Below, in pieces: positions 37,116 to 46,725 of a DNA stretch of 64,000 bases. The stretch comes from Heterodera schachtii (lineage: Eukaryota > Nematoda > Chromadorea > Rhabditida > Heteroderidae). The notes under the pieces were generated by a model. It was not told the origin of the DNA. It was given only the letters and a program-made list of their open reading frames with translations, and made no database searches. The position numbers and the translations under genes were made by a program. Position 1 is the first letter of the stretch; every line of letters starts with the position of its first letter. The stretch covers positions 212,517 to 276,516 of the forward strand of contig SIJG01000010.1 of the NCBI GenBank assembly GCA_023374025.1, in the 5' to 3' direction.

Positions 37116-37290
37116 TAGAGTGCCACGGGACCGGGACCTGGAAGCTGACAACTGAGTACCAAGGTCCCGGTTTTGACCGGGACTAGTCCCGGTTTTTTTC
37201 CGGTTTTCCCAACCAAAAATTCCCGGTTTTTCAAACCGAAAAGGTCCCGGTCCCGGGTTTGCCCAAAATTCCCGGTCCCGTGGCACTCTA
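37116..37290. mobile_element. Palindromic MITE, GGGACCGGGA family, copy 2
   Basis: Perfect inverted termini TAGAGTGCCACGGGACCGGG and its complement at the right end bound about 175 bp packed with CCCGG words (GGTCCCGGTTTTGACCGGGA, AATTCCCGG). It is related to 24246-24417, where the inner GGTCCCGGT...CAAAACC and ACTCAGTTG words occur in reverse orientation. Confidence 0.75.
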
Positions 37291-37579
37291 CTCTACATAC
37301 ACATCGGCGGAGGAGGAAAATATCGAAAAAGTCCTAATGCATTAAAATGTGCAAAAAATGACTCATCCGCCCTTCGTTCGCCCCATTGCTAACCATTGTT
37401 AGCATTCATTAATTGTTGATCATTAAAATGCAATTTCAAAAGTAATATAATGACATTTTATTCTTTCTCACCTTTCCTTCACATTTGCATTTGTCACCTC
37501 ATTAAATTCATATTTTTGCTTAAATTTCGTTGGATTTTTTCTTTAAAGTAGGCCATTTTGCCATTTTTTTGCACAACGC

Positions 37580-38936
37580 ATGGCATTGGCAAACATTTTC
37601 CATTTTAATTTGTTGTTGTTCTTCATCGTATTAGCCAAATTGTCGTCCCATGCCTCGCCTTCCGTGGACTTTGATGTACACAAACATTTAATTAAAATAC
37701 CGTATACATTTTTGTACAAAATTTTCGTACAATACAGTTCCTTTAAATGCTCCTCAAAATAGAAAACTGTTAAATTTCGCAGGATGAGGAGGAGCGCAAC
37801 TTTTTCCGCATTGGTAAGAATGGCACTGATAGGCGACGCGCAGCAGCACTGAAGAAATGCGTGCCGGGTGTAAGCATTTCATTCGACTTTGGCACTCTTC
37901 CTACTCCCCCATCTTGGCATTTTCAAAAAAAATATACTGTAACCGGATTTTTTTAAAAAGATTGAATTATAATTTGTAAACCTTTCGGTGCAAATCCCCA
38001 ACCCATAACGGAAAAATGGCAAAAATTCTCTCTCTCTCTCCCTCCCCCAAAAATTCTCTCTCTCTCTCTCTCTCTTCTCATCTCTCTCTCTCTCTCTCTC
38101 CCTCCCCCAAAAATTCTCTCTCTCTCTCTCCTCATCTCTCTATCTCTCTCTCCCTCTCTTTCTCTTCTCATCTCTCTATCTCTCTCTCCCTCTCTTTCTC
38201 TCTCTATATATCTCTCTCTCTCTCTCCACTTTAATTTTAATATCTGCCCAGGCCGAATGTGTTAAACACAGTGACTGTGCCCGGAAAGAAGGACCACCAC
38301 CAAGACAATTGCTGCTGATCAGTGGCGCGGCCGCAAATGCGCGGCACTTTTGCAAGGGCATTAGGGTGGGCAAATGCGACTGTACGGTGTGCAAAATGCA
38401 TCGAGTAAGGAGGAGGAGAAAAAAAAAATGGGATTTTTAAACAAAAATTGAGTCACTGTGATTTATGTCCGTCCCCATCCTACCGTACTCCCAGAATATG
38501 TGTAAGTATCTACAGTATTTAGCGCTGCAAGAATGATAGATCGTGTGGTGGACTGATCGGTTCCTGCAGACCCAGTGGCCATTGCGATTGTTATAACGGT
38601 AAAAAAAAGGCATCGTTTCTACTTCAACTTTTCGGGGCTGTTTCTCGATTCCCGGCAATCCTGTCCAGTTAGTATTGTATTCGAAACCAACATTTTCAAG
38701 ACTCCCGAAAAGCACAATAAACAGGAAATAAGTTTTTTTTTTGGCCAATTGCAAATTAATTAATGAATTTGGTAAATGAAGCCGCCCGAAAACTGTACGC
38801 GGCCGACCATTTGCGCGGGCACACCGCCAAAATAGCGGCGTACACTCAGTTGTGCTACATGGACACATGCGAAAATTCGGACGACTGTTTTGGCTTGCCA
38901 TGCATGAAGGGCGAATGTGTGTGTGCCACGAGCTAA
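37580..38936 (+). CDS. Predicted secreted cysteine-rich protein
   Basis: Exons: 37580-37672 (signal peptide FNLLLFFIVLAKLSSHAS, likely cleaved near HAS|PS), 37784-37869 (DEEERNFFRIGKNGTDRR), 38252-38404 (AECVKHSDCARKEGPPPR and FCKGIRVGKCDCTVCKMHR) and about 38763-38936 (LYAADHLRGH, then LCYMDTCENSDDCFGLPCMK and ECVCATS, stop). The spacing of about a dozen cysteines suggests a small disulfide-bonded domain. I do not recognise the family. The last exon's acceptor is uncertain in phase. In a plant- or animal-parasitic nematode such a protein could be secreted into the host, but nothing in the sequence shows that. The gene stands alone between the satellite and the minus-strand RMD gene. Confidence 0.7.
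38022..38228. repeat. CT microsatellite in the secreted-protein gene intron
   Basis: Long (CT)n runs broken by CCCTCCCCCAAAAATT, which occurs at least twice, plus CATCTCTCTAT words. It lies in the intron 37870-38251. Open frames of Ser/Leu or Arg/Glu across it are artefacts. Confidence 0.9.
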
Positions 38937-39368
38937 TTGGATTGATCAGAGGAGATATGTACAACAAAAAGAGAGTCCCGAAAGAGTCATACAAAAATTG
39001 ACAATTTTTTTTGTTTATAAACTTGTGATTGTATTTCTTCATTTAAAAGGACAATGAAAGAATGGAAAGTATATTTCGAAAAATTAGTTTTCAAAAATAT
39101 ATGATACAAAAATGGATATATTGTGAAGCATCCGTACTATAATCATTTGTAAAAATTAAATATTCTGTATTCAAAAACACATTAATTAATTTATATGCCC
39201 AAAAATTAAATCAATTAACAGGCACAATTTCAAAAGGTGGCACAAATTGATAAATTCCAAAGAATGGTTCTATAATAAATCATTCAATTGATTCATTTCT
39301 CTTTGCACAATTGTTCTTCGTCGTATTTGTAGGATTTGAGACGTGAAAGAGCCTAAAACCCAAGCATT
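38937..39368. other. Spacer between convergent genes
   Basis: AT-rich DNA between the 3' ends of the secreted-protein gene (plus) and the RMD gene (minus). It should carry both 3' UTRs. I see nothing else in it. Confidence 0.5.
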
Positions 39369-41737
39369 TTAAATTTTATTTATTTTTTGTTGGCATTTTC
39401 CCACTTTGTTGTGATAATCCAAGTCGTCCGGTTCAGCCATTGGCGCATTATATGCCATTTTGAACTGTTTCACTGCCTCTTCTTTGCGATTCATTTTTTC
39501 ATACACAAGTCCCAAATAATAATTGTTGGCCGAGTAAAAGCAGGGCTAAAAAACAAAAAAAAATTTGAAATTTTCCCCCTAATAAAAATTTTTTTTCAAA
39601 AAATCCCGCCTATTTAAAAAAATTTTTACCGCCAATGTTTCCGCTCGTTCAAAGCAGCGCAATGCCTCGTCATAGGTCGTCTCGGGCGGACTGCCGTAGA
39701 CCAACGAGGCCAACCATCGTTTGTGCGTGGACAGATCAGCCAATTCGTAGTGCCACACGCCTTAATTCCCGCGATGATTTTGGCGTCTTTGAATTTTTAT
39801 GGAAATCTTACTTACTAATTTTTATTATATCATAAAAATGGGTGTGTGCTTTTTTATTTGTTTTTTTAATTCCTAAATGAGTTGTTTAATCCTTTTCCAA
39901 GCGGAGCAGGAAATTCTATGAGAAAAAAATTTTCAAAAAATTTTCAGCGATTTTTTCAAAATTTAATGATTCTCATAGAATTTTTTAAGAAAAATTTTTA
40001 TAAGATTTTTTTTTCTTCAAAATTTTTTCACGGCTGAGTTTTGGGGTGCACCGTTTCCAAAGTCGTTTTAATTTTTTTTTTATATATATCCCTGTGGTTG
40101 TACCAAGAAAATTAACACACAATATCAGTTCAACGAAAATTGCATTAACTTATGGTAGAGTAGTTATTTGAATTTCTTGAACTTGTCACTTTTTTTATCA
40201 AATTCGTTGTGCTTAAAAGATGATAAAGCCCAGAAAAAAGCGCAAAATTTTCCAATTCAATAAATGTATATAAAATGAATTTTATTTTTTTGAAGATAAA
40301 GCCAACCCAAAAGGTGCCAAGTGGTCGCGTCCGTTGGGTTCAACTCCAGGGCACGTTCAAAATGCGCTTTGACTTCCATTGCCTTGGCGATGCGCGCTTT
40401 GTTGCCCTCCAATTCCGCTGTTCTGTCCAACAAAATTGCGTACCTTTAGAAAAAAAAAAGTGCAAAAATTATTAGAGACATAAAAGAAAATAGCCGCACC
40501 GGCAATCGCTTCCATTTGATAGATATAGAAATTTTCAAAAAAAAAAAAATGAAAAAAATATGTATTTTTTAAAAAGTGGATGAATAACACAGAGGCCCCT
40601 TTTGATTTTTCGCTGGGTTTTAGGGTCCAGTTTATACAAAACAAAATGAATAGAAAAATGTGAAAATAAATATAAATCTTGTTTTACCATTTGTGTGCCC
40701 CAAATGAACCCGTCGACGGCTGATGATCCAATGCTTTTTGAGCAAATTCAAATGCCTGATTAAGGGGAGGGAATATGAAACATAGGGTGTCATGGCAACT
40801 CGTACACAGGGCAACTCGTACAAAAAAATTTCTAAGAATTTTCAATTAAAACTTAGAATTTTTACATTAAAAAAATCTAAATGGATTTTTTAGCCTAGAA
40901 AAACTTTTTTAAAACACTTAAATTTTCAAAAAATTTAAGAAATTTAAAAAAAATCAGCTGAAAATTTAGTAGAAAACTTTAAAAAATTTTTAAAAAAGTT
41001 TTTCTAGGCTAAAAAACCCATTTTGATTTTTTTAATCAAAAAATTCTAAGTTTTAATTGAAAATTCATAGAATTTTTTTTTTTTGTACGAGTTGCCAATT
41101 GTACGAGTTGCCATTGACCCAAACATAGAACGAACGCATAAAAAGTATACAAATACTAGCTTTTGGGTTCTGACAATTAAGACATTGACTGTTCCACTTT
41201 CCGAATCCCGGTCCCGAACCCATGAAAAGGAAGGTATGACAGAATTGACCTCAAAACAAAGTCTGTCTCGTTCGGCCGCATTTTTTGTTTGCCTGCCCAA
41301 CTTGTAGAGCACTCGCGCGATGCGCCACAACAATTCCGGGTTTTTGGTCGAACGATGTCTGTGTAAGAGAAGGAGTAATTCGATGATTAGAAATGTAAAA
41401 GTTGCACAAAATAACCGCAACCCATTCCCGACAATTTTTAGGCCGATTAATTTCGTAAAATTTCAAAAAAAAAAAAAATTTTTTTTTGGTTCGTGTAAAA
41501 TTAAAAATTTTTGTCCGCTGAATGGCGGCACTCACCGGCGCAGCACATTGTACGCATTTTCGACCAAATTGGACTCAAAGTACAGGTCCGCCTCGCGGAT
41601 CAACAACAAATGTTGGCCAGCATTGTCATCGTTGGTACCCATCCGTCCGTCCTCATCCGTCCCTTCCTTTTTGCCCAGCCCAAACAAAGACAATGAAAGC
41701 GCAGCGCCGCCGCCAGCCAAAATGCCACCACCAATAC
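39369..41737 (-). CDS. Regulator of microtubule dynamics (RMD) family TPR protein
   Basis: RMD proteins have TPR-like helices and associate with microtubules or mitochondria; C. elegans rmd-1 acts in chromosome segregation. Exons: 41536-41737, 41250-41358, 40688-40755, 40307-40443, 39630-39760 and 39369-39545 (stop 39369-39371). The order of motifs fits the family: ADLYFESNLVENAYNVLRR, NPELLWRIARVLYKLG, WYAILLDRTAELEGNKARIA, HFERALELNPTDATTWHLLG, VWHYELADLSTHKRWLASLV, YGSPPETTYDEALRCFERAE and YSANNYYLGLVYEKMNRKEE. A glycine-rich hydrophobic stretch in the first visible exon (GGGILAGGGAALSLSLFGLG) may be a membrane anchor. The start codon exon was not found. The gene lies about 80 bp from the end of MRPS28 on the same strand, and an operon is possible. 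Confidence 0.87.
40793..41116. mobile_element. Long inverted-repeat (fold-back) MITE in the RMD gene
   Basis: An almost perfect hairpin. The ends ATGGCAACTCGTACA and TGTACGAGTTGCCAT frame arms with TTCAATTAAAACTTAGAATT and its complement, and AAAAACTTTTTTA-rich centres. It lies in the intron between the exons at 40688-40755 and 41250-41358. The termini match the element at 10540-10690. Confidence 0.8.
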
Positions 41738-41814
41738 CTTTAAATTACAATATTTAATTGTCTAAAAATGACTTCCCCCCCCCCCTAATTGCCAAATTGT
41801 CGGATAAAAAACGG

Positions 41815-42335
41815 TCAAATTTGGTCCAAAAAAATTGGCAAAAATATACGTTTTGTCCGGGATTCGTCACTGTTCCGCTGTCCACGCCCATCCCTTTGGT
41901 CATTTCTGCGCTTTGTGTAAAGACCAAGCAGTTTAGCATCCGCCTCCAAAAGTGTCAAATCATTTTTGGAGCCCATAAATCGTTCGCTTAGCTCTTAAAG
42001 CGGGAAAAATCTTCAAATTAGAAGTAGAAAATCATAAAACAAACGTATAAAATGCATTAAAATTACCAGGATCAATCAATTTGATTAACACATCGGCTCC
42101 AACCACATATTTTCTGGAAATTTGTAATTTTTTTGAGATTTGGAAAAATAATTCCAAAATTTCGGAACTCAGCATTCTCCTCAGGCCGCCTACAGATAGC
42201 GTTGAATTTAAGCCCAAAATCGATGTACAGGTCATCGTTGACACGGTGTACAACCCGTCCAACCAATATTTGTCCATTGAAGTCGCCAAGCTTGACAAAA
42301 TTTGAGTTGCGCAACAGTTTGGCAAAGGATGCCAT
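41815..42335 (-). CDS. mrps28: Mitochondrial ribosomal protein bS1m (MRPS28)
   Basis: A component of the mitochondrial small ribosomal subunit. Exons: 42167-42335 (MASFAKLLRNSNFVKLGDFN, ILVGRVVHRVNDDLYIDFGL, CRRPEENAE), about 42071-42116 (KYVVGADVLIKLIDP) and 41815-41993 (ELSERFMGSKNDLTLLEADA, stop 41815-41817). The order GR(V/I)-DDLYIDFG-CRRPE-RF(M/L)G-LLEA is the same as in human MRPS28. The first intron is only about 50 bp and its GTTCCG donor is weak, but the joined frame (EKYVVG) fits the family. The protein is short, with a basic tail. It is probably the first gene of a pair with the RMD gene. Confidence 0.9.
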
Positions 42336-42855
42336 TCTCGGACAGAATTTACTATCTAAAAACAATTGAGACAATCAGACTCTATTGAAAACGTGAATGG
42401 AATGAAAACTCTCGACACCTTAATAAAATCTAGGCAGATTGGTAATAGTTAAGATGGTTGCCGCCCCTATTTTTTGGCGGAAATTTTCAAAATTTCTAGT
42501 CTATCAAAACAAGTTTTTAGAGGTTTTCGGGGTAGCTGATCATGGTTCTAGCATCAAATTAAGCCCAATTTCGAACCCGGACCGACTCGAACAAAAAGTC
42601 GAAAATTCAAATTTTCGATTTTCGCATTTTCGGTCTAAACATGACTTAAATGATCTTTTATCGCAAAACTGGTAACTTTTAGAATGTTTTTTGTGAAATC
42701 TGTGCATACCCGGACCCGGTTTTCGCCCAAATACCCGGACCTGGCCAACCCTAGATTTGGGTGTTTTCTTTTGTTAATACGACTTTTTTGAATCCAAACG
42801 CCAAATTAAAGTGCCAAAGCGCCAAAGGCAATAATACAGCCTCTTGTTTTTTAGC
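42336..42855. repeat. Spacer with a half-copy of the GGTTTTCGGGGT fold-back family (42515-42740)
   Basis: AGAGGTTTTCGGGGTAGCTG, then TTTCGAACCCGGACCGACTC and GAACAAAAAGTCG, are shared with 30815-31022 and, less exactly, with 49500-49630, 52800-53110 and 56905-57125. Here only one arm is well kept. The spacer is the boundary between the normal gene series and the HPF1-chimera cluster. Confidence 0.55.
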
Positions 42856-43583
42856 TGACAAATGTCAATTTCTTCCTCGACAATTCCGACATGGACGACG
42901 ACGAGCTGGAGCTGAACTATTTGCAAATGTTGAAACGGCGTGCCAACAAATCTCATGAAAATTTGACTTTTACCAAAAATTTCGGAAATCGGTAATTCGA
43001 TCCCAAATTGTCGTAGGTCGGAGTTCCGTGCCATCCCTGCTATATATAATTGTTTGTTTCCTCATTTTTTTTGTCCCTCCCTTTCTTTTAGAAATGTAAG
43101 GGCCGTAATTTTTCGTTTCAATGAAGCTGTCCTTTTGCTCGATTTTTATGTTCTTTTCATTTTCTGTGTTTTGTTGCGCCTCCGATCAAACTTTCACCGA
43201 CAAAGTTTGTGTTTCTTTTTTGGATTGGAATTCCTTTTTGTAGCTGTAATATTTTAATTTTCCAGCAAATGCCGTTAAATGATACCACGCTCGTCACTAC
43301 AAAGCCTCCGTTTTGGCTGGCCACTGATCCCTTTTGGCGTCCCATGGTCATGGCAATGTTTTACACAACCCTTGTCATGTGTGCCCTCCTTTTTGTTTTT
43401 GGCTACGCATCTTTCATACTCATTTATTGCCTGTTATCTCGTATGGAAAACACTATGAGTAGTATAATGAGGAACTATGAACAGATGGACAGAACTTTCG
43501 AGTTGATCAATGCGGACAGAGAGGCACTCAGACCCAGGATGGAAGAGTTATATAAGCGCTTAAATGCTGAAGAAATGGTGTAG
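42856..43583 (+). pseudogene. HPF1-derived membrane chimera A, broken front
   Basis: The HPF1-like exon (42856-42955) starts like those of the other chimeras but lacks one G after the second codon (ATGTCAATTTC against ATGTCAGATTTC), which shifts the frame. It then stops inside the ANKS motif and the second HPF1-derived exon is absent. The C-terminal module is intact: 43127-43204 (LSFCSIFMFFSFSVFCCAS) and 43266-43583, which begins QMPLNDTTLV and contains one strong membrane helix (FYTTLVMCALLFVFGYASFI), then a charged tail (MDRTFELINADREALRPRME) and a stop. It might still be translated from the Met at 43269 as a small single-pass protein. Overall it is probably a decayed member of the array. 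Confidence 0.65.
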
Positions 43584-43802
43584 AGAGACAAATGATTATG
43601 ACATTTTATCGATGATCTATTAATAAAAAAAATTTCGAGATCGGCTCTTCTATTTTTACAAGGGAAAATTCCCAAAAATTTTAAGTTTTGCAAAGTTTTG
43701 GCGTTCTGATTACCAAATAAATAGGTAATAAACTTATTTGCACTGGGAGCCCAAAATTGACTCGCCGTGTAAAGAAAAGCACAGTTTCAATTCCGCTGAC
43801 AA

Positions 43803-46001
43803 ATGTCAGATTTCTTCCTCGACAATTCCGACATGGACGACGATGAGCTGGAGCTGAAGCTGGACTATTTGCAAATGTTGAGAAATCGGCGTGCCAACAA
43901 ATCTCTCAAAATGCCTCGCAGTGACATTGGCACCACCAAATTGCCAATAAACGGCAAAGACATTGGCTACGGACCGCCGCCAGAAAATGGTTAATGTTTT
44001 CTTGGAAGTATTTTTACGCTGGGCATGCCTTGGCATTCTTTTGTCTCGAAATCCGAACGCGGACTCGAATTTTTCAAAAAATGAGTAAACATGGTTTCCC
44101 TTGATGTGAAATAATGAAAAATCTGATGTTGTTGATAAGGCTCTAATGCACTTTAGGCGTCCAACCTTCAGCTTCTTTGGAAATAACTTTTTTCTTACTT
44201 GGTCATTTTTCCAGCAAATACAAGAAAAATTTTTTTTTTTTTTTTGCCTATTGCTTTATACTTCAAGCTTTCATTTGATGCCAAGAATTTAGGTATTAAC
44301 AAATCAAGAAAAAAATTATGTTCAAACAAACTGAAGATTGGACGCCTAAAATGCAATAGAGCCGGGTACTTCAGTGTTTTGCTACCCCCGCCCCCTCCTC
44401 GAAAACTCAAAAAATTTATAAAATTTTGTGTTTTTTCTAGGTCACTCACTGATCACATGAATATACATACATCTACTGGTCATCGATTTTACAAAAATAA
44501 CATTGATTTGGAAATTTAACATTTTTTGAGGGGGGGGGGGGTAGCAAAAAACACTGAAGTACCACCTATAGACGTTGAAAACAAATGACCCAGGGTTAGA
44601 GTTAAACAAACAATGAAATGAAGCCTTAATGACATTTCAAAACCAATGAATGTTCTCCATCATTGTCACCAATTTTCCGCGCAAATTTAATTATTTTTTT
44701 TATTTATTTTTTCTTGATTTTTCTAACCCATTTTCAGCCCAATTGAAGCGGAACATTGAAACAAAAATGGGCACCACTGACAGCGAAGAGAAGAAAACTG
44801 AGCCGAAGGAGGAGAACAAAGTGCCATCAAACGAAAAAAGAAATGGCTATTATCGACTGCTGTCCGAGAATGCCAAGAAAAATGGTAATATTTTTGTACT
44901 TTTTTTTGGGAAACCCCATTTTTTCGCATACATTTAACAATTTGTCTTGATTTTATAACCCATTTTCAGCCCAATTGAGGCGAGAAATCAAAGAAATATT
45001 GGGCATAATTGACAGCGAAGAGAAGGAAACTGAGCCAAAGGAGACAAAGTTCTGCGAAATGTTTTCATGGGTTCAGGTATGGGTCAATCAATGTTCAACT
45101 GTTAACAATATGACAGAAATGTCAGTCATTTTAAATTTTCAAAATTTTTTTAAAGCATTACCAATTAAGCCTTAATTTTTAGAAAAGCATACCGAATTTT
45201 CAAATCTAGAAAAAATTAAAAAAAAATTATTACTATAAAATTTTTTTTCAAAAAAAAATTTGAGCGTCATAATTTCTCATTTCATTTAAGCTGTTCTTTG
45301 GCTTGGCTTTCCTGCTCCTTTCATTCGCTGTGTTCTACTGTTGTGCCTCAAATAAAACTCAAACCTGCCCAACAAACACTGTGCGTTTGTTTATTTTTTG
45401 AGGGAGCAGGGGGAGGTACTTCATTCCACCCGAAAATTAAAAAAAACATTAAATTTCCAGGCCTCAAAAATCCCCTCCCCCCCAGAAAAAAAAAATTCTT
45501 TACAGTTTTTCAAAATGTGATTACCCAATCGACAAAAAGCATCATTAATTTAATGCATTTTAAGGCAAGAAATTACCACTGGGAAACAAACTCAAGCCAT
45601 TAGCCAGAAGAAAAAAAAAATTCGGAGGGTGGGGGGAATACGAAGGCCTTTTTTTTTTTTTTTGCTTTTCGGGCGGGCCAAAAAACTTCTTCTGCATTAT
45701 GTATCCATTTTTTCAGCCGATTCATTCCAACAATTCCATGCCTTCCAATGTCCGTGAGCCACCCTTTTTGATGGTTTGGTGGCCTGTGATTGATGCCATC
45801 ATATTTTACATTGCCGTTGGCTCAGTCATCTTTGCATATATTGGTGTCTTCTCATTATTTGTGTTCATGTTTTATGATTCACATCGCTTTTCGGCCATTG
45901 AAAAGCGAGAACAAGTTGAGGAGATGAATGAATATTACGCGAAAATTGATGCAGAATTACGCGAGCAAGAGCTGGAGATGGCTAGGATTTATGCAATTTG
46001 A
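43803..46001 (+). CDS. HPF1-derived two-helix membrane chimera B
   Basis: Five exons join in phase to about 271 residues: 43803-43989, 44738-44884, 44970-45076, 45291-45380 and 45717-46001. Exon 1 (LDYLQMLRNRRANKSLKMPR, NGKDIGYGPPPENG) matches HPF1 exon 4. Exons 2 and 3 (LKRNIETKMGTTDSEEKK; EETKFCEMFSWVQ-like end) are two copies of HPF1 exon 5. After SWVQ the HPF1 catalytic exon is replaced by LFFGLAFLLLSFAVFYCCAS, a sequon-bearing loop (NKT, NNS), a second helix (AIIFYIAVGSVIFAYIGVFS) and a charged tail (EKREQVEEMNEYYAKIDAEL). No known function. Topology with both termini cytosolic, or internal signal cleavage, are both possible. All splice sites are good. I find no damage. Confidence 0.78.
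44335..44580. repeat. Inverted repeat in intron 1 of chimera B
   Basis: GGTACTTCAGTGTTTTGCTA with a following C-rich run (44364-44395) is repeated in reverse at 44530-44565 (G-run, then TAGCAAAAAACACTGAAGTA). The paralog in chimera C (47090-48300) has the same pair but with a 1-kb element inserted into the right arm. This gives the empty-site reference for that insertion. Confidence 0.7.
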
Positions 46002-46725
46002 GATGGGGATGAGATTTGAAGAGATGGAAATGCACGCACAATAATGGTGGTAATAATTAAATCAATTTTTTTATTGGTCTTTACAGTTTTTTTTTTTTTG
46101 CAATTTTTTGGTATAGTGAAATACACAAAAACAACAACAAAAAATACATTTGATCGCTAGGGCGCGGGCTGGTAATTGTGAATTTGATTGTTTTGGCTTT
46201 CGGAAGCGAAAAAAATACTTCAAAAATTATAGCCAAAAACTGCGAAAAAGCGAAATAATTTTATTTTTTAAATCTTCATATGTATGAAGTCCAATTTGTT
46301 TACTGTTTAAGATAATTTGCGAGGTTGACAGAGACCGATGCATCGCATTGTTGAGGACATTTTACGACCGGGAAAATCCATTTGCGCCGGAAGAGAAAAG
46401 AAAGACAAAAAAAAAAAACGGCGGCAAAATTTCGTGACAAATTATTGATGAATTTAAAATTTAATTATTTTTAAATTTGCAAATTATTAAAATTGATTGA
46501 TGCAAAACTGGATTCATAGAATTGTTTTCTGCAGTTACCTATTTTCTTCATTTCACCACAAGTGCATTTTTTGCGCCGCGATTTAAAAAAAAAAACATTT
46601 TACGGGGAAGGGAAAAAAGACGGAAATCCCGCGATTTACCTAACTATAATCTTGCGATCCAAATTTGTCGCTTTTTATTTGCTCATTTTCCTTTAAAGAA
46701 AGCACAGATCCAATTCCGCTGACCA
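46002..46725 (+). pseudogene. Spacer with an inverted copy of the last ADAT2 exon (46235-46470)
   Basis: 46318-46437 reads EVDRDRCIALLRTFYDRENP and FAPEEKRK on the plus strand and is flanked on the left by the same intron sequence (ATCTTCATATG, TTTACTGTTTAAG). Both are nearly identical to 33694-33890, which is minus strand. A Lys run has lengthened. No other ADAT2 exon is present, so this is a DNA-level fragment, intron included, not a retrocopy. The rest of the spacer is the 3' end of chimera B and the front of chimera C. Confidence 0.85.

Noticed and set aside
41754..41939. Separate small gene between RMD and MRPS28
   Set aside because: The sequence is the last MRPS28 exon and the gap of about 80 bp; the alternative frames have no resemblance to any protein.
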